NCBI GenBank assembly: GCA_963836735.1
Contig: CAWIKP010000025.1
Span: forward strand, 186,001 to 250,000
Direction of reading: 5' to 3'
DNA: 64,000 bases
DNA from: JACCXG01 sp963836735
Lineage (GTDB): Bacteria; Acidobacteriota; Vicinamibacteria; Vicinamibacterales; 2-12-FULL-66-21
Of the stretch, positions 1-8,449 are shown one piece after another. Within the stretch, counting starts at the first letter, position 1. Every line of letters starts with the position of its first letter. Below the pieces are notes generated by a model. That model was given only the letters and a program-made list of their open reading frames with translations, did not search any database and had not been told where the DNA came from. The position numbers and the translations under genes are program-made.

Positions 1-1
1 C

Positions 2-496
2 CCGCCGATATCGCTGAAGGTCACGGTGGTGCTCTCGCGGTACCAGGGCGAGAAACGTCTCAGCAGCATGCCCTACTCCATGGGCGTTACGGCGAGCGGC
101 TATGGACCGGCGCCGAAGACCACGCTGCGAATGGGTGTGGACGTCCCGGTCACGACGACCGTCTTCACCGGTGGCGAGAAGACACCGCAAACGCCGGTCA
201 GCAGCTACCAGTACCGGAACGTCGGCACGAACATCGACTGCAACGCTTCATTCGATGAGGCGAATGCCGGAGTGTTCCAGCTGACGCTGACCATCTCGGA
301 CTCCTCGATCGGCCTCGACAGCTCGAAAAAAGCCGATGCGGCCGGCGTCGTCTCCAACATCCCTTCGTTCCGCAACTTCAACTCGTCATTCACCGCCCTG
401 CTCCGCGACGGCCAGACGACGCAGTACACGTCGGCGACGGATCCGGTCACGGGGGAGCTGATGAAGATCGATGTGACGCTGAATGTCATGAAGTGA
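2..496 (+). CDS. C-terminal part of a hypothetical exported protein (cut by window edge)
   Basis: The reading frame is open from base 2, so only the C-terminal ~164 residues are present and the true start lies outside the window. The visible part is rich in beta-strand-type sequence (alternating polar and hydrophobic residues, many Ser/Thr/Val) and has no transmembrane segment. This suggests a secreted or periplasmic protein. I do not recognise a named domain. It ends 86 nt before the membrane protein that opens the AAA/PspA cluster, on the same strand, but a link with that cluster cannot be shown. Confidence 0.6.
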   Translation, partial: PPISLKVTVVLSRYQGEKRLSSMPYSMGVTASGYGPAPKTTLRMGVDVPVTTTVFTGGEKTPQTPVSSYQYRNVGTNIDCNASFDEANAGVFQLTLTISDSSIGLDSSKKADAAGVVSNIPSFRNFNSSFTALLRDGQTTQYTSATDPVTGELMKIDVTLNVMK

Positions 497-582
497 GGCG
501 GGGGCCACTCACCGAAGCCGCTACGCCATCCGCCGAGCCGGGAGAACCGGCCACCGGGCCTCGCGTAATAATGTGGGAGGCG

Positions 583-1440
583 ATGGCCACCAAGCCGGGG
601 TTCTTCGACTACATCTCCGCGGCCTTCAACGCGCGGCCGATCGGCATGTTCGTCGCGCCGAACTGGGTCGGGCTGGCGGCGTTCGGGATCCTGGGGATCA
701 CGAATCCCGGATTCTGGGTGCTCGGCGCGGGGCTGGAGCTCGGGTATTTGCTCTCGCTCGCGACCAACAAGCGCTTCCAGAACACCGTCTCCGGCAAGCC
801 GGTCGCCGCCGCGCGCACGGCCTGGAACCAGCGCATCGCCAAGGTGCTCGACCGGCTCGATCCGGCGGACGTCCGCACCTACGATGCGCTCGCGCTGCGC
901 TGCCGCTCCATCCTCGACCTGCAGCTGCAGAATGCGGCGGAGCCGCCGGAAGGGCTCGAGCAGCAGGCCGAGAGCCTGGGCCGGCTGTCGTGGATGTTCC
1001 TGCGGCTGCTGCTGGCCCGGCGCACCATCGGCCAGGTAATGGGAGGGGCGCAGAACGACGCGGACCTGCAGCGGAAGATCGCGGCCCTCGAGCGGCAGCA
1101 GCACCAGACCGGCCTCAGCGAGGAGCTGTCGCGGAGCCTGAGCGGACAGCTGGAGATCCTCAAGCAGCGCCTGCAGCAGCGTACGGACGGCGACCGCAAG
1201 CTCGCCTTCATCGAAGCCGAGCTGGAACGGATCCAGCAGCAGGTGGAGCTGATCCGCGAGCAGGCCGCCATGTCCACCGATCCCGAGCTCCTGTCCCGAC
1301 GCATCGACGACATCGCCGCCACGCTCGGCTCGACCGGCCAGTGGATTCGCGACCAGCAGCAGGTCTACGGCGCGATGGAAGACCTGCTGACCGAGCCGCC
1401 GCCGCTGGCGCCCGACGCGCGCGCGCGAGAGCTGCAGTGA
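583..1440 (+). CDS. Membrane-anchored coiled-coil protein of the PspA/AAA cluster
   Basis: A 285-residue protein of no family I can name. I chose the ATG at 583 (MATKPGFF) because GGGAGG lies four bases upstream; an ATG at 571 and an upstream open stretch to 493 are less likely. Residues ~15-60 hold two hydrophobic segments separated by a short Asn-Pro-Gly turn, so it is probably a hairpin in the inner membrane. The remainder is strongly helical, with Gln/Arg/Leu/Glu heptad-like runs around residues 150-260, suggesting a cytoplasmic coiled coil. Its stop codon overlaps the GTG start of the AAA ATPase, which indicates translational coupling and a shared role, perhaps as membrane adaptor for the ATPase (inference). 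Confidence 0.75.
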   Translation: MATKPGFFDYISAAFNARPIGMFVAPNWVGLAAFGILGITNPGFWVLGAGLELGYLLSLATNKRFQNTVSGKPVAAARTAWNQRIAKVLDRLDPADVRTYDALALRCRSILDLQLQNAAEPPEGLEQQAESLGRLSWMFLRLLLARRTIGQVMGGAQNDADLQRKIAALERQQHQTGLSEELSRSLSGQLEILKQRLQQRTDGDRKLAFIEAELERIQQQVELIREQAAMSTDPELLSRRIDDIAATLGSTGQWIRDQQQVYGAMEDLLTEPPPLAPDARARELQ

Positions 1441-3153
1441 GCGCCGACCTGCCGCGCTGGGCGGCCGAGATGCGCGACCTGTTCCGCTCCGGATCGGCGG
1501 CGCAATTCCTCCTGCACGGCAACGTCTTCGACGTGGTCCCGGCCGCCGGCAAGCTGCTGTCGGTGCCCGGCGTTCCTCGAACAGATGATGTTCGCGACCT
1601 ACGACGTCGTCCTGCGCTACGACCGCAGCCGCGGCGTCCGGGCGACGCGCGGCATGGACGACTGGGGGGACTGGCTGCAGGGTGCGCTCGGGAAGGACGC
1701 GTCCACGCTTTCACTCACGCGCGAGCCGGGCGCGGCGCTCGAGCTGATCGATCGCTACCTGTTGCGCACGCTCAACCTGCAAGGGTTGCCGGGCGCGACG
1801 GCGCCGAGGCGGATTGCGGTGATCATCGAGTTCGCGGAGTTCGTGGTGCCGCGCGGCGACGCGGCCCACCTCGGCGGCCCGTTTGCCGCCAACACCGTCA
1901 AGGTCCTCGGCTGGGCCAACGACCCGGCCATCGTCCATTCGAACATCGTGACGGTGCTGATCAGCGAAGGCCTGCACGATCTCAGCGAGCTGGTGGTCGA
2001 GAACCCGCATGCAGCGTCGCTGCACCTGCCGCTGCCCGACGAAGACGAGATGATCGCCTACATCCGGACGCTCGCGGCGGCGCAGTTCCCGGAGCTCGAA
2101 GCGCGCTCGGACGTGCCGCTCGACACGATCGCCAGGCGCCTGACCGGGCTCAGCCGGGTGGGAGCGCGCACCGCCATCGCGCTCGCGATGGGCAACGACC
2201 GGAGGATCACCTCGACCTGGCTCGGCTCGATCAAGAAGGAGCTGATCGAGCGCGAGGGCCAGGGCCTGCTCGATTTCGTCGAATCGACGTTCACGCTCGA
2301 CAACGTCGCCGGGCACGACGCGGTCAAGGCCTGGCTCCGGGAGGACGCGGAGCTCCTCAGGCGCGGCGCTCTGCGGGCCCTGCCGATGGGGTACCTGATT
2401 GCCGGACGAATCGGTACCGGAAAGACGTTCCTGGTGCAGTGCTGGGCGGGCGAGCTCGGCATCCCGTGCGTCGTGTTCAAGAACTTCCGCGACCGGTGGG
2501 TGGGGGCGACCGAATCGAACCTCGAGAAGATCTTCGCCATCCTGCGGGCGCTGGGCCAGGTGGTCGTGTTCGTGGACGAGGCCGACCAGGCCTCCGGCCG
2601 CCGTGAGGGCGGCGATGGCGACAGCGGACTGTCCGGCCGGGTCTACTCGATGCTGGCGAAGGAGATGTCCGAGACCCGCAACCGCGGCCGCATCCTGTGG
2701 GTGTTCGCCACCTCCCGCCCGGACCTGGTGGAAGTGGACCTCAAGCGCCAGGGCCGGCTCGACGTCCACATCCCGCTCTTCCCGCCGGAAACCGCCGGGG
2801 AGCGCGAGGCGCTGCTCCTGGCCATCGCGAAGAAGCTCAAGCTGCCGCTGGCAGCCGATGATCTGCCGCCGTTCACCGATGACGTGACCCTGGGGGGGAA
2901 CGAGCTCGAAGGCGTCCTCGTCAGAGCGCTCAGAGTGCACGAGTTGAGCCCCGAGCCGCGGAAACCGCTGCGCGAGGTGCTCGCGGAGGTCATCAAGGAA
3001 GTGCGCCCCAACCCGCATACCCGCAAGCTCGAATACATGGACCTGGTCGCGGTCAAGGAATGCACCGACGTCCGGTTCCTCCCGCCGAAGTACCGCGACC
3101 TGACTCCCGAGGAGCTCGAGACGCGCATCGACGCGCTCAGACGGTTCGTATAG
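1437..3153 (+). CDS. AAA-family ATPase, Vps4/CDC48-like, one frameshift
   Basis: About 571 residues once a frameshift is repaired. It starts at a GTG overlapping the previous stop. At the CCC run (1566-1568) the frame changes: dropping one C joins LLSVP to AFLEQMM and the conserved reading continues to 3153. The C-terminal half is a canonical AAA module: Walker A GRIGTGKT (2404-2427), Walker B VVVFVDEAD (~2562-2588), a sensor-1-like ATSRPD and GRLD in the arginine-finger region. The N-terminal ~290 residues have an AAA-like layout with a Walker-B-like IAVIIEFAE but no P-loop, so it may be a degenerate first AAA domain. The neighbour PspA belongs to the ESCRT-III superfamily, so a Vps4-like disassembly role is attractive but inferred. 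Confidence 0.8.
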
Positions 3154-3303
3154 ACCGCTGGGCCGCTGGGCCGCTGGTCCGCTGGCCGCTGTCCGCTGGC
3201 AACCGAGCATCTTCGAGCGTAGCGGTGGTTAGAAGCTTCTTAGCGGCCCAGCGGACTAGCGGCCCAGCGGACGAGCGGACCAGCGGACCAGCGGTCTAGC
3301 GAG
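3151..3303. repeat. Inverted array of CCGCTGG-type octamers inside the PspA cluster
   Basis: Directly after the AAA stop the sequence repeats CCGCTGGG/CCGCTGGT units (~3152-3200). After a ~40-nt spacer it repeats the complementary units GCGGCCCA and GCGGACCA (~3243-3299). The two arms can pair into a long imperfect GC-rich hairpin in RNA. It separates the ATPase from pspA and could attenuate or terminate transcription, or protect transcript ends. There is no uridine tract, so it is not a classical intrinsic terminator. A single-arm version of the same unit lies at 14886-14936. Confidence 0.7.
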
Positions 3304-3343
3304 TAAGATCCCCCCTTCATTCGACTTTGAGGAGGTTGGAAGC

Positions 3344-4081
3344 ATGTTTGGTCGCATCGGACGGCTGTTCCGGGGCTTTCTCGGGTTGTTCATCAGCGGG
3401 ATCGAAGAAGCGAATCCGGAAGCCCTGATGGAGGCGGCGCGCCAGGAGTTTCGTGCGCGCATGACGCAGTACAACCTCGCACTGGCACGGATGGCGGGTG
3501 TGGCCGAGCGGCTGAAGAGCCAGGTGGCCGGCAAGACCACTCGCGCCCACGAGCTGGAGCGGCGCATTCTCGCGAACCACCGGGCGGGAAACCTCGATCT
3601 CGCGGGCACGCTCGCGCGCGAGCTGCAGGAGCTGAAGGCCGACCTTCAGACCGACACCGCGGAGTTGAAGGAGACCGAGGAGGCCTACGACGCCAACATG
3701 CGCCAGGCGAAGCTCGCCCAGCGCGAGTTCGAAGACAAGGTACGCCGCCTGGAGAAGCAGCTGTCGCAGGTCAAGATCAAGGAAGCGCAGGCCGAAGCCG
3801 CGTCGGCGCTGTCCAGCGTCGCCTTCAAGGTCGGCGACCTCGGCGACACGATGAAGCGTGCCGAAGAAGTGTTGCAAAAGCGGTACGAAACGTCGGCGGG
3901 CAAGGCGCGCGTGGCCAAGGACATGGTGGATATGGACACCGTCCAGGAGAAGGAGAACGAGCGCAAGGCGCTCGAACAGGTGGCTCTGGCGGAATTCCTG
4001 GCGAGCCAGGGCATTCAGTCGACGCCTGAGACCGGTCAGACCACGCCGGTCACGTCGAAAGAAATCGGACCCGAACGATGA
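3344..4081 (+). CDS. pspA: PspA/IM30 (Vipp1) family protein
   Basis: A 245-residue, almost wholly helical protein typical of the PspA/IM30 family: an N-terminal amphipathic helix (MFGRIGRLFRGFLG) followed by long coiled-coil helices with heptad-spaced Leu/Ala/Glu. PspA and Vipp1 bind stressed inner membrane and polymerise; they are established members of the ESCRT-III superfamily. AGGAGG precedes the ATG by about eight bases. The last four bases (ATGA) overlap the start of the SBP-OmpA gene, so the two are probably translated together. There is no PspF, PspB or PspC nearby, so regulation must differ from the enterobacterial psp system. Confidence 0.9.
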   Translation: MFGRIGRLFRGFLGLFISGIEEANPEALMEAARQEFRARMTQYNLALARMAGVAERLKSQVAGKTTRAHELERRILANHRAGNLDLAGTLARELQELKADLQTDTAELKETEEAYDANMRQAKLAQREFEDKVRRLEKQLSQVKIKEAQAEAASALSSVAFKVGDLGDTMKRAEEVLQKRYETSAGKARVAKDMVDMDTVQEKENERKALEQVALAEFLASQGIQSTPETGQTTPVTSKEIGPER

Positions 4082-5742
4082 ACGAACAACCTCGCTTCAC
4101 CGCGCTCGGCAGGCTCGTCTCGCTCGTGCTCGTGGCGGGCCTCATCGGCCTCGGCGGCTACATGGTCTGGAACCGTATGGGGAACCGTACGGCGGCTCCC
4201 GGTGGTGCGACCGAATCGGCCGAAGCCGGAGGCGCTCCTGAAGTCCAGGAAGTCAAGGTCGAAGTCCCGAAGCTGTCGCCCCCCGCGGCGTTCCAGTTCA
4301 AGGACAACACCGTCCCGATCGAGATCAGCGAGTACGCCGGCTACGCCGGGCTGATCGCCGCCAACGGCGGCCTCGATCCGACCGAGAACTCGCTGTTCTT
4401 CAAGAACCACGGGTTCAAGGTCAAGCTCACGATCAGCGAGGACGAGAGCTGGTCGGAGCTGAACGAAGGCAAAATCGCGGCGTCGGTGACCACCGCCGAC
4501 GTGCTGGCGGTCTACGGCCGGCAGTTGCACGCGGTGGTGCCCGCGCAGATCGGCTTCTCGCGCGGCGCCGACGGCATCGTCGTGCGCAGCGACATCAAGC
4601 AGATCAATCAGCTCAAGGGCAAGACCGTGGCGTCGGCGCAGTTCACGGAGGTCGACTTCTTCATCCGGTATCTGGCCCAGGAAGCGGGCCTGCAGATCAA
4701 CCCGCTCGGCAGCCTCGACGCCACGCCCGTTCCGGATCGCGTGAACGTGGTCTACACCGAAGACGGGTTCGAGGCGGGCGATCTGTTCCTGAACGAGGTC
4801 AAGTCGGGCAAGAACCGGTTGGCCGGCTGCGTCACCTGGGAGCCCAAGGTCTCGGAGGTCGTCAGCGGCAGCGGCGGAAAGGCGCACGTCCTGACCACGA
4901 ACCGCAACCTGCTGATCGTGGCCGACGTGCTCATCGTGCACCGCGGCTTCGCACAGGAGCAGCCGAAGATCGTGCAGGGGCTGGTCCAGGGACTGCTCGA
5001 GGGCAACCGCCTGATGCGCGACAAGCCCGATCAGAACATCGACGTGGTGGCGCGCGCGTTCAAGTGGAACCGCGACAAGGCGAACCAGGAGCTGGCCAAG
5101 GTGCACCTCTCGAACCTGCCCGAGAACCTCGCGTTCTTCTCCGGCGCGATCGATGCCGCAGGCAGTTTCGGCGGGATCTACCAGTCAGCGGTGCTGGCCT
5201 ACGGCAACGACGTCATCAAGGATCCGCCGGACCCGAGCAAGTTCGCGGACACCGCCGCGCTGCAGGCGATCGACAAGCTGGGGATCTTCAAGGGGCAGAC
5301 TGTCGCGATCGCGCCGATTCGCACGAGCGCGAGCGGGTCGGTCGAAGCCGACCCGCTGCTCAGCAAGGACATCCGGTTCCTGTTCGAGCCGAACTCCTCC
5401 ACGCTCGATCAGGCCAACGCGGACAACACCAAGAACCTCGAGGCGATCAAGCGCCTGCTGCAGGTCAGCCCGGGTTCGACGCTGCTGCTGCGGGGCCACG
5501 TCGACAACGCCAAGGTCGCGGAGTTCCGGAAGCAGGGCGGCGACGCCTACGTCAGAACGCAGGCGCTCCGCGCGATGGCCCTGAGCAAGGATCGCGCCGG
5601 CGAGATCCGCAAGCTGCTGATTGAGCGCTACACCATCGATCCCAAGCGCATCGACACCGTCGGCCGCGGCTGGGAAGAACCGGCGGGACCCAATTCCGAT
5701 CTGAACCGGCGGGTTGAAGTGCAGTGGTTCACGGTGGAGTAA
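4078..5742 (+). CDS. Solute-binding (NMT1/TauA-like) domain fused to OmpA peptidoglycan-binding domain
   Basis: 554 residues. Residues ~12-32 form an uncleaved-looking N-terminal membrane anchor, followed by an acidic/Pro linker. Residues ~75-390 resemble periplasmic solute-binding proteins of the NMT1/taurine/phosphate type (segments such as INQLKGKTVASAQ and the hinge-like VTTADVLAVYG). Residues ~430-554 form an OmpA-like domain: DIRFLFEPNSSTLD, a LRGHVDN motif, and GRGWEEP followed by NRRVEVQW. Together this predicts an inner-membrane protein that senses a ligand in the periplasm and contacts peptidoglycan. No ABC permease or ATPase gene is adjacent, so a sensory or structural role with PspA and the AAA ATPase fits better than import. 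The ATGA overlap supports cotranslation with pspA. Confidence 0.8.
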   Translation: MNEQPRFTALGRLVSLVLVAGLIGLGGYMVWNRMGNRTAAPGGATESAEAGGAPEVQEVKVEVPKLSPPAAFQFKDNTVPIEISEYAGYAGLIAANGGLDPTENSLFFKNHGFKVKLTISEDESWSELNEGKIAASVTTADVLAVYGRQLHAVVPAQIGFSRGADGIVVRSDIKQINQLKGKTVASAQFTEVDFFIRYLAQEAGLQINPLGSLDATPVPDRVNVVYTEDGFEAGDLFLNEVKSGKNRLAGCVTWEPKVSEVVSGSGGKAHVLTTNRNLLIVADVLIVHRGFAQEQPKIVQGLVQGLLEGNRLMRDKPDQNIDVVARAFKWNRDKANQELAKVHLSNLPENLAFFSGAIDAAGSFGGIYQSAVLAYGNDVIKDPPDPSKFADTAALQAIDKLGIFKGQTVAIAPIRTSASGSVEADPLLSKDIRFLFEPNSSTLDQANADNTKNLEAIKRLLQVSPGSTLLLRGHVDNAKVAEFRKQGGDAYVRTQALRAMALSKDRAGEIRKLLIERYTIDPKRIDTVGRGWEEPAGPNSDLNRRVEVQWFTVE

Positions 5743-5743
5743 T

Positions 5744-5897
5744 CGACAACTCCCAACTTCCAACTCCCAACTCCCAAGGGGAGCCGTTCGACGGAATGAG
5801 GTGGAAGCCGGACCTGCTAGCCTGTTGCGCGACGTTCACCCAGCTCTCTCGACTGGGTCTGCTTGGAGAGTTGGGAGTTGGGAGGTTGGGAGTTGAC
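5744..5897. repeat. Structured intergenic element, CAACTCCCAA family, copy 1
   Basis: The left arm has tandem CAACTCCCAA/CAACTTCCAA units and the right arm has the complementary TTGGGAGTTGGGAG units. Between them is a ~90-nt core with GAGCCG near the left edge and TTCACCC near the right. It resembles copies at 13793-13931, 19049-19193 and 28561-28727 in both arms and core layout; this is the most diverged core of the four. It sits just after the SBP-OmpA gene and before the amine oxidase, as expected of a 3'-end or terminator-like element. Confidence 0.7.
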
Positions 5898-5949
5898 GAC
5901 GTCAGCGTCAAACGAGGACGGCGAATGCCGAACATCTACTGCAATCTGA

Positions 5950-7400
5950 ATGCGCCGCTACGGTAAGCCGAGCGGCCTCACCCGCCGCGAGATGTTGCAG
6001 CGGTCGTTCGCGGCCGGCGCCGCGCTCCTCATCTCCGAGCGATTCAGCGGGCCGCTGCTGGCTGGCGCCGGGCGCGTGGTGGTCATCGGCGCGGGGTTCA
6101 GCGGGCTGGCTGCAGCCTACGAGCTGCAGCGTGCCGGGTACGAGGTCACCGTCGTCGAGGCGCGGAACCGCGTCGGCGGGCGGGTGCTTTCCTTCTCGGA
6201 TCTGGTGCCGGGCAAGAACGTCGAGGGTGGCGGTGAGCTGATCGGATCGAATCACCCCGCCTGGGTCGCGTACGCGAAGCAGTTCGGCCTGTCGTTCCTC
6301 GACGTGGGCGAGGAGGACCTCGAGGCGCCGATCGTCATCAACGGCAAGAAGGTGACCGCCGAGCAGTCGGAGCAGCTCTGGGAAGAGATGGAGAAGGTGT
6401 TCAACACCATCGTCGCCGATGCCGCGAAGGTCGACGCCGACGAGCCGTGGAAGGCTGCCGGCGCCGAGGCGCTGGACAAGCGCACGCTGGCCGACTGGAT
6501 CGAAAAGACGAGCGCTTCGCCGCTCTGCAAGTCCGCCCTCCACACGATGATGACTGCCGACAACGGGGTCGTCACCGGAGTGGCAAAGCTACCTCGGCAA
6601 CCTGGCGATGGTGAAAGGCGGCGGGCTCGAGAAGTACTGGACGGAATCAGAGGTCTATCGATGCAAGGGCGGCAACCAGCAGCTGGCCACGAAGCTGGCG
6701 GCCGCCATCGGCGCCGCGCGGGTCCTGACGCGAACCCCGGTGCGCGCAATCGCCGTCGGCGACGAAAGGCGCGCGCGTCACGCTCGGATCGGGCAAGGTC
6801 CTCGAAGCCGAGCACGTGCTGCTGACGGCGCCGCCGAGCGTGTGGAACAAGATCGCCATCGATCCCGTGCTGCCGGCGTCGCTGGCGCCGCAGATGGGCA
6901 CCAACGTCAAGTACCTGATGTCGTTGAAGTCGCCGGTGTGGCGCCGGACCGAGCTCTCGCCCGGATTGCTCTCGGACGGCCCGGTTTCGATGACGTGGCA
7001 CGCAACCGACGGCCAGAAGGGGGCGGGCGAAGCGCTCACGGCGTTCTCCGGCGGTCCCGCCGCCGACCAGTGCCGCGAGTGGACGGCCGCCAATCGTGAT
7101 CGCAACTATCTCGCCGAACTGAACAAGGTCTATCGCGGCATCACCGCCAGCTTCGTCCGCGCCAGGTTCATGGACTGGCCGTCGGATCCGTGGACCAAGG
7201 CCTCGTACTCGTTCCCCGGACCGGGGCAGGTCACGTCGCAGGGGCCGACACTGCGCGAGGGGATCGGCCGGCTCCACTTCGCCGGTGAGTACACCAGCTA
7301 CGCGTTCATGGGCTACATGGAAGGGGCGCTCAATTCGGGCGCCGCCGTGGCCAAGCGAATCGCCGAGCGGGACGGGATTCTCAAGAAGAGCGCGGCCTGA
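5950..7400 (+). pseudogene. Tat-exported flavin monoamine oxidase, two frameshifts
   Basis: A flavin amine oxidase of ~480 residues if repaired. The N-terminus has a twin-arginine signal (LTRREMLQRSFAAGAALL), so the folded enzyme would be exported. The Rossmann FAD motif is VVVIGAGFSGLAAAYELQRAG, followed by the family's EARNRVGGRV. The C-terminal FAD-contact region is LHFAGEYTSYAFMGYMEGAL. Frame changes occur near 6578 (TGVVTG then WQSYLGNLAMVKG) and near 6774 at an AAA run (VGDE then GARVTLGSGK). Each is explained by one extra base, and homologous residues continue on both sides. Whether this is a sequencing error or a recent pseudogene cannot be decided here. Confidence 0.75.
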
Positions 7401-7556
7401 GACAAATCCCAAGCTCCAAGCTCCAAATCCCAACGCAGTCCCGAATTGCAATTTGAGAGTGCGTGACTGGATTGGAAGTTGGAGCTCGGGAGAGCGTTGG
7501 CGATTGGCGCTTGGGAGTTTGTTGGGATTTGGAGCTTGGAGCTTGGGATTTAACAT
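7401..7556. repeat. Inverted tandem-oligomer repeat (CCAAATCCCAAG units)
   Basis: The left arm (7403-7432) carries CAAATCCCAAGCTCCAAGCT-type units. The right arm (7520-7551) carries the complementary TTGGGATTTGGAGCTTGG units, and a ~90-nt middle contains further weak self-complementarity. It lies between the amine oxidase stop and the VWA gene. It is a sequence variant of the CAACTCCCAA-arm elements in this window, with different unit sequence but the same architecture. Confidence 0.6.
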
Positions 7557-7561
7557 GCGCC

Positions 7562-8347
7562 ATTGTTCCCACAATCGAATCCTGGATCATCATCGGCCTG
7601 CTCCTGATCGCGGCAGGCCGGTGCCGCGACCAATCGACGTCTTCGTCAGGTTCTTCAATCGGCCGGGTTGCCGAAGCGCCGAAGCGCGACACGCGGGAAA
7701 TCGAGCAGGCCCTCGCGCCGGTGAAGCCGGGTGAATTGCGCGAAGGGCTGGCGGCTGCCATCGCGATCGACGTTTCCGGCAGCATGGACGATCGCGTGAC
7801 CGGTGAAGACGGCCGGCGGGCACGGAAGATCGACGTGGCGCGCCGGGCGGCGCGCGAGCTGGTCGCACAGTTCGCGGCGTATGCCACCGAACATCCGGCT
7901 GAACCCGTCAGCCTCGGTATCTTCGAATTCAGCCGGCGCGACAACAAGCCCGACTGCAGACCGATCATCCCGATGGGTCCGCCCGACCTGACGCAGGCCG
8001 ACGCCGCGCTGGCTCGCCTCGATCCCGAGGGAGGCACTCCGATCGGCCAGGCGATGGTGGCCGCCAAGCTGGCGCTGGACGCGACGGGACTCTCGCGCCG
8101 TCACCTGCTGGTCGTTTCCGATGGTGAGAATACCGACGGATTCCGGCCCGAGGACGTCGCCTCCGCGATCGCCAGGCGCCCGGAGAGCGAGAAGCCGTCG
8201 ATCTACTTCGTCGCGTTCGACATCGAAGCGCGCCGCTTCAACGGCGTTCGCGACGCCGGCGGACTCGTGCTGTCAGCGGCCAATGCGAAGGAGCTGAACG
8301 ACACGCTCGATATGTTGCTCCGCGGCAAGATTCTTCTGGAGAAATAG
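7562..8347 (+). CDS. VWA-domain exported protein
   Basis: A ~260-residue protein with a von Willebrand factor A domain. A hydrophobic N-terminus (WIIIGLLLIAAG followed by RC) suggests a membrane anchor or lipoprotein signal. The MIDAS metal site is complete: DVSGSMDD (DxSxS), the Thr of GGTPIGQAM and the Asp of VVSDGEN. The start is uncertain: no ATG lies in frame near the signal, and I placed it at an ATT at 7562. The ATG at 7555 is in another frame, so a frameshift in the first codons is possible. It follows a repeat element, so it may not be cotranscribed with the oxidase. Confidence 0.65.
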   Translation: MVPTIESWIIIGLLLIAAGRCRDQSTSSSGSSIGRVAEAPKRDTREIEQALAPVKPGELREGLAAAIAIDVSGSMDDRVTGEDGRRARKIDVARRAARELVAQFAAYATEHPAEPVSLGIFEFSRRDNKPDCRPIIPMGPPDLTQADAALARLDPEGGTPIGQAMVAAKLALDATGLSRRHLLVVSDGENTDGFRPEDVASAIARRPESEKPSIYFVAFDIEARRFNGVRDAGGLVLSAANAKELNDTLDMLLRGKILLEK

Positions 8348-8348
8348 A

Positions 8349-8449
8349 TCCAAATCCCAGAGTCATCCAAGCCCAATCCAAATCCCAACTTTGGGAATTG
8401 GAGCTTGGGCCTTGCGCTTGGGATTTGGATCTTGGGATTTGGGATTTGA
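8349..8449. repeat. Inverted CCAAATCCCA hairpin between convergent genes
   Basis: Left units CCAAATCCCA and CCAAGCCCAA (8351-8390) face right units TTGGAGCTTGGGCCTTG and TTGGGATTTGG (8393-8446), so the whole interval can fold into one long imperfect hairpin. It fills the gap between the VWA stop and the stop of the PIG-L gene on the opposite strand. A shared bidirectional terminator role is plausible although no U-tract is present. Confidence 0.6.

Noticed and set aside
573..2606. Plus-strand open frame of 677 codons across the first two cluster genes
   Set aside because: Shifted-frame shadow: Arg/Ala-rich composition throughout, while the other frame carries the coiled-coil and AAA motifs.
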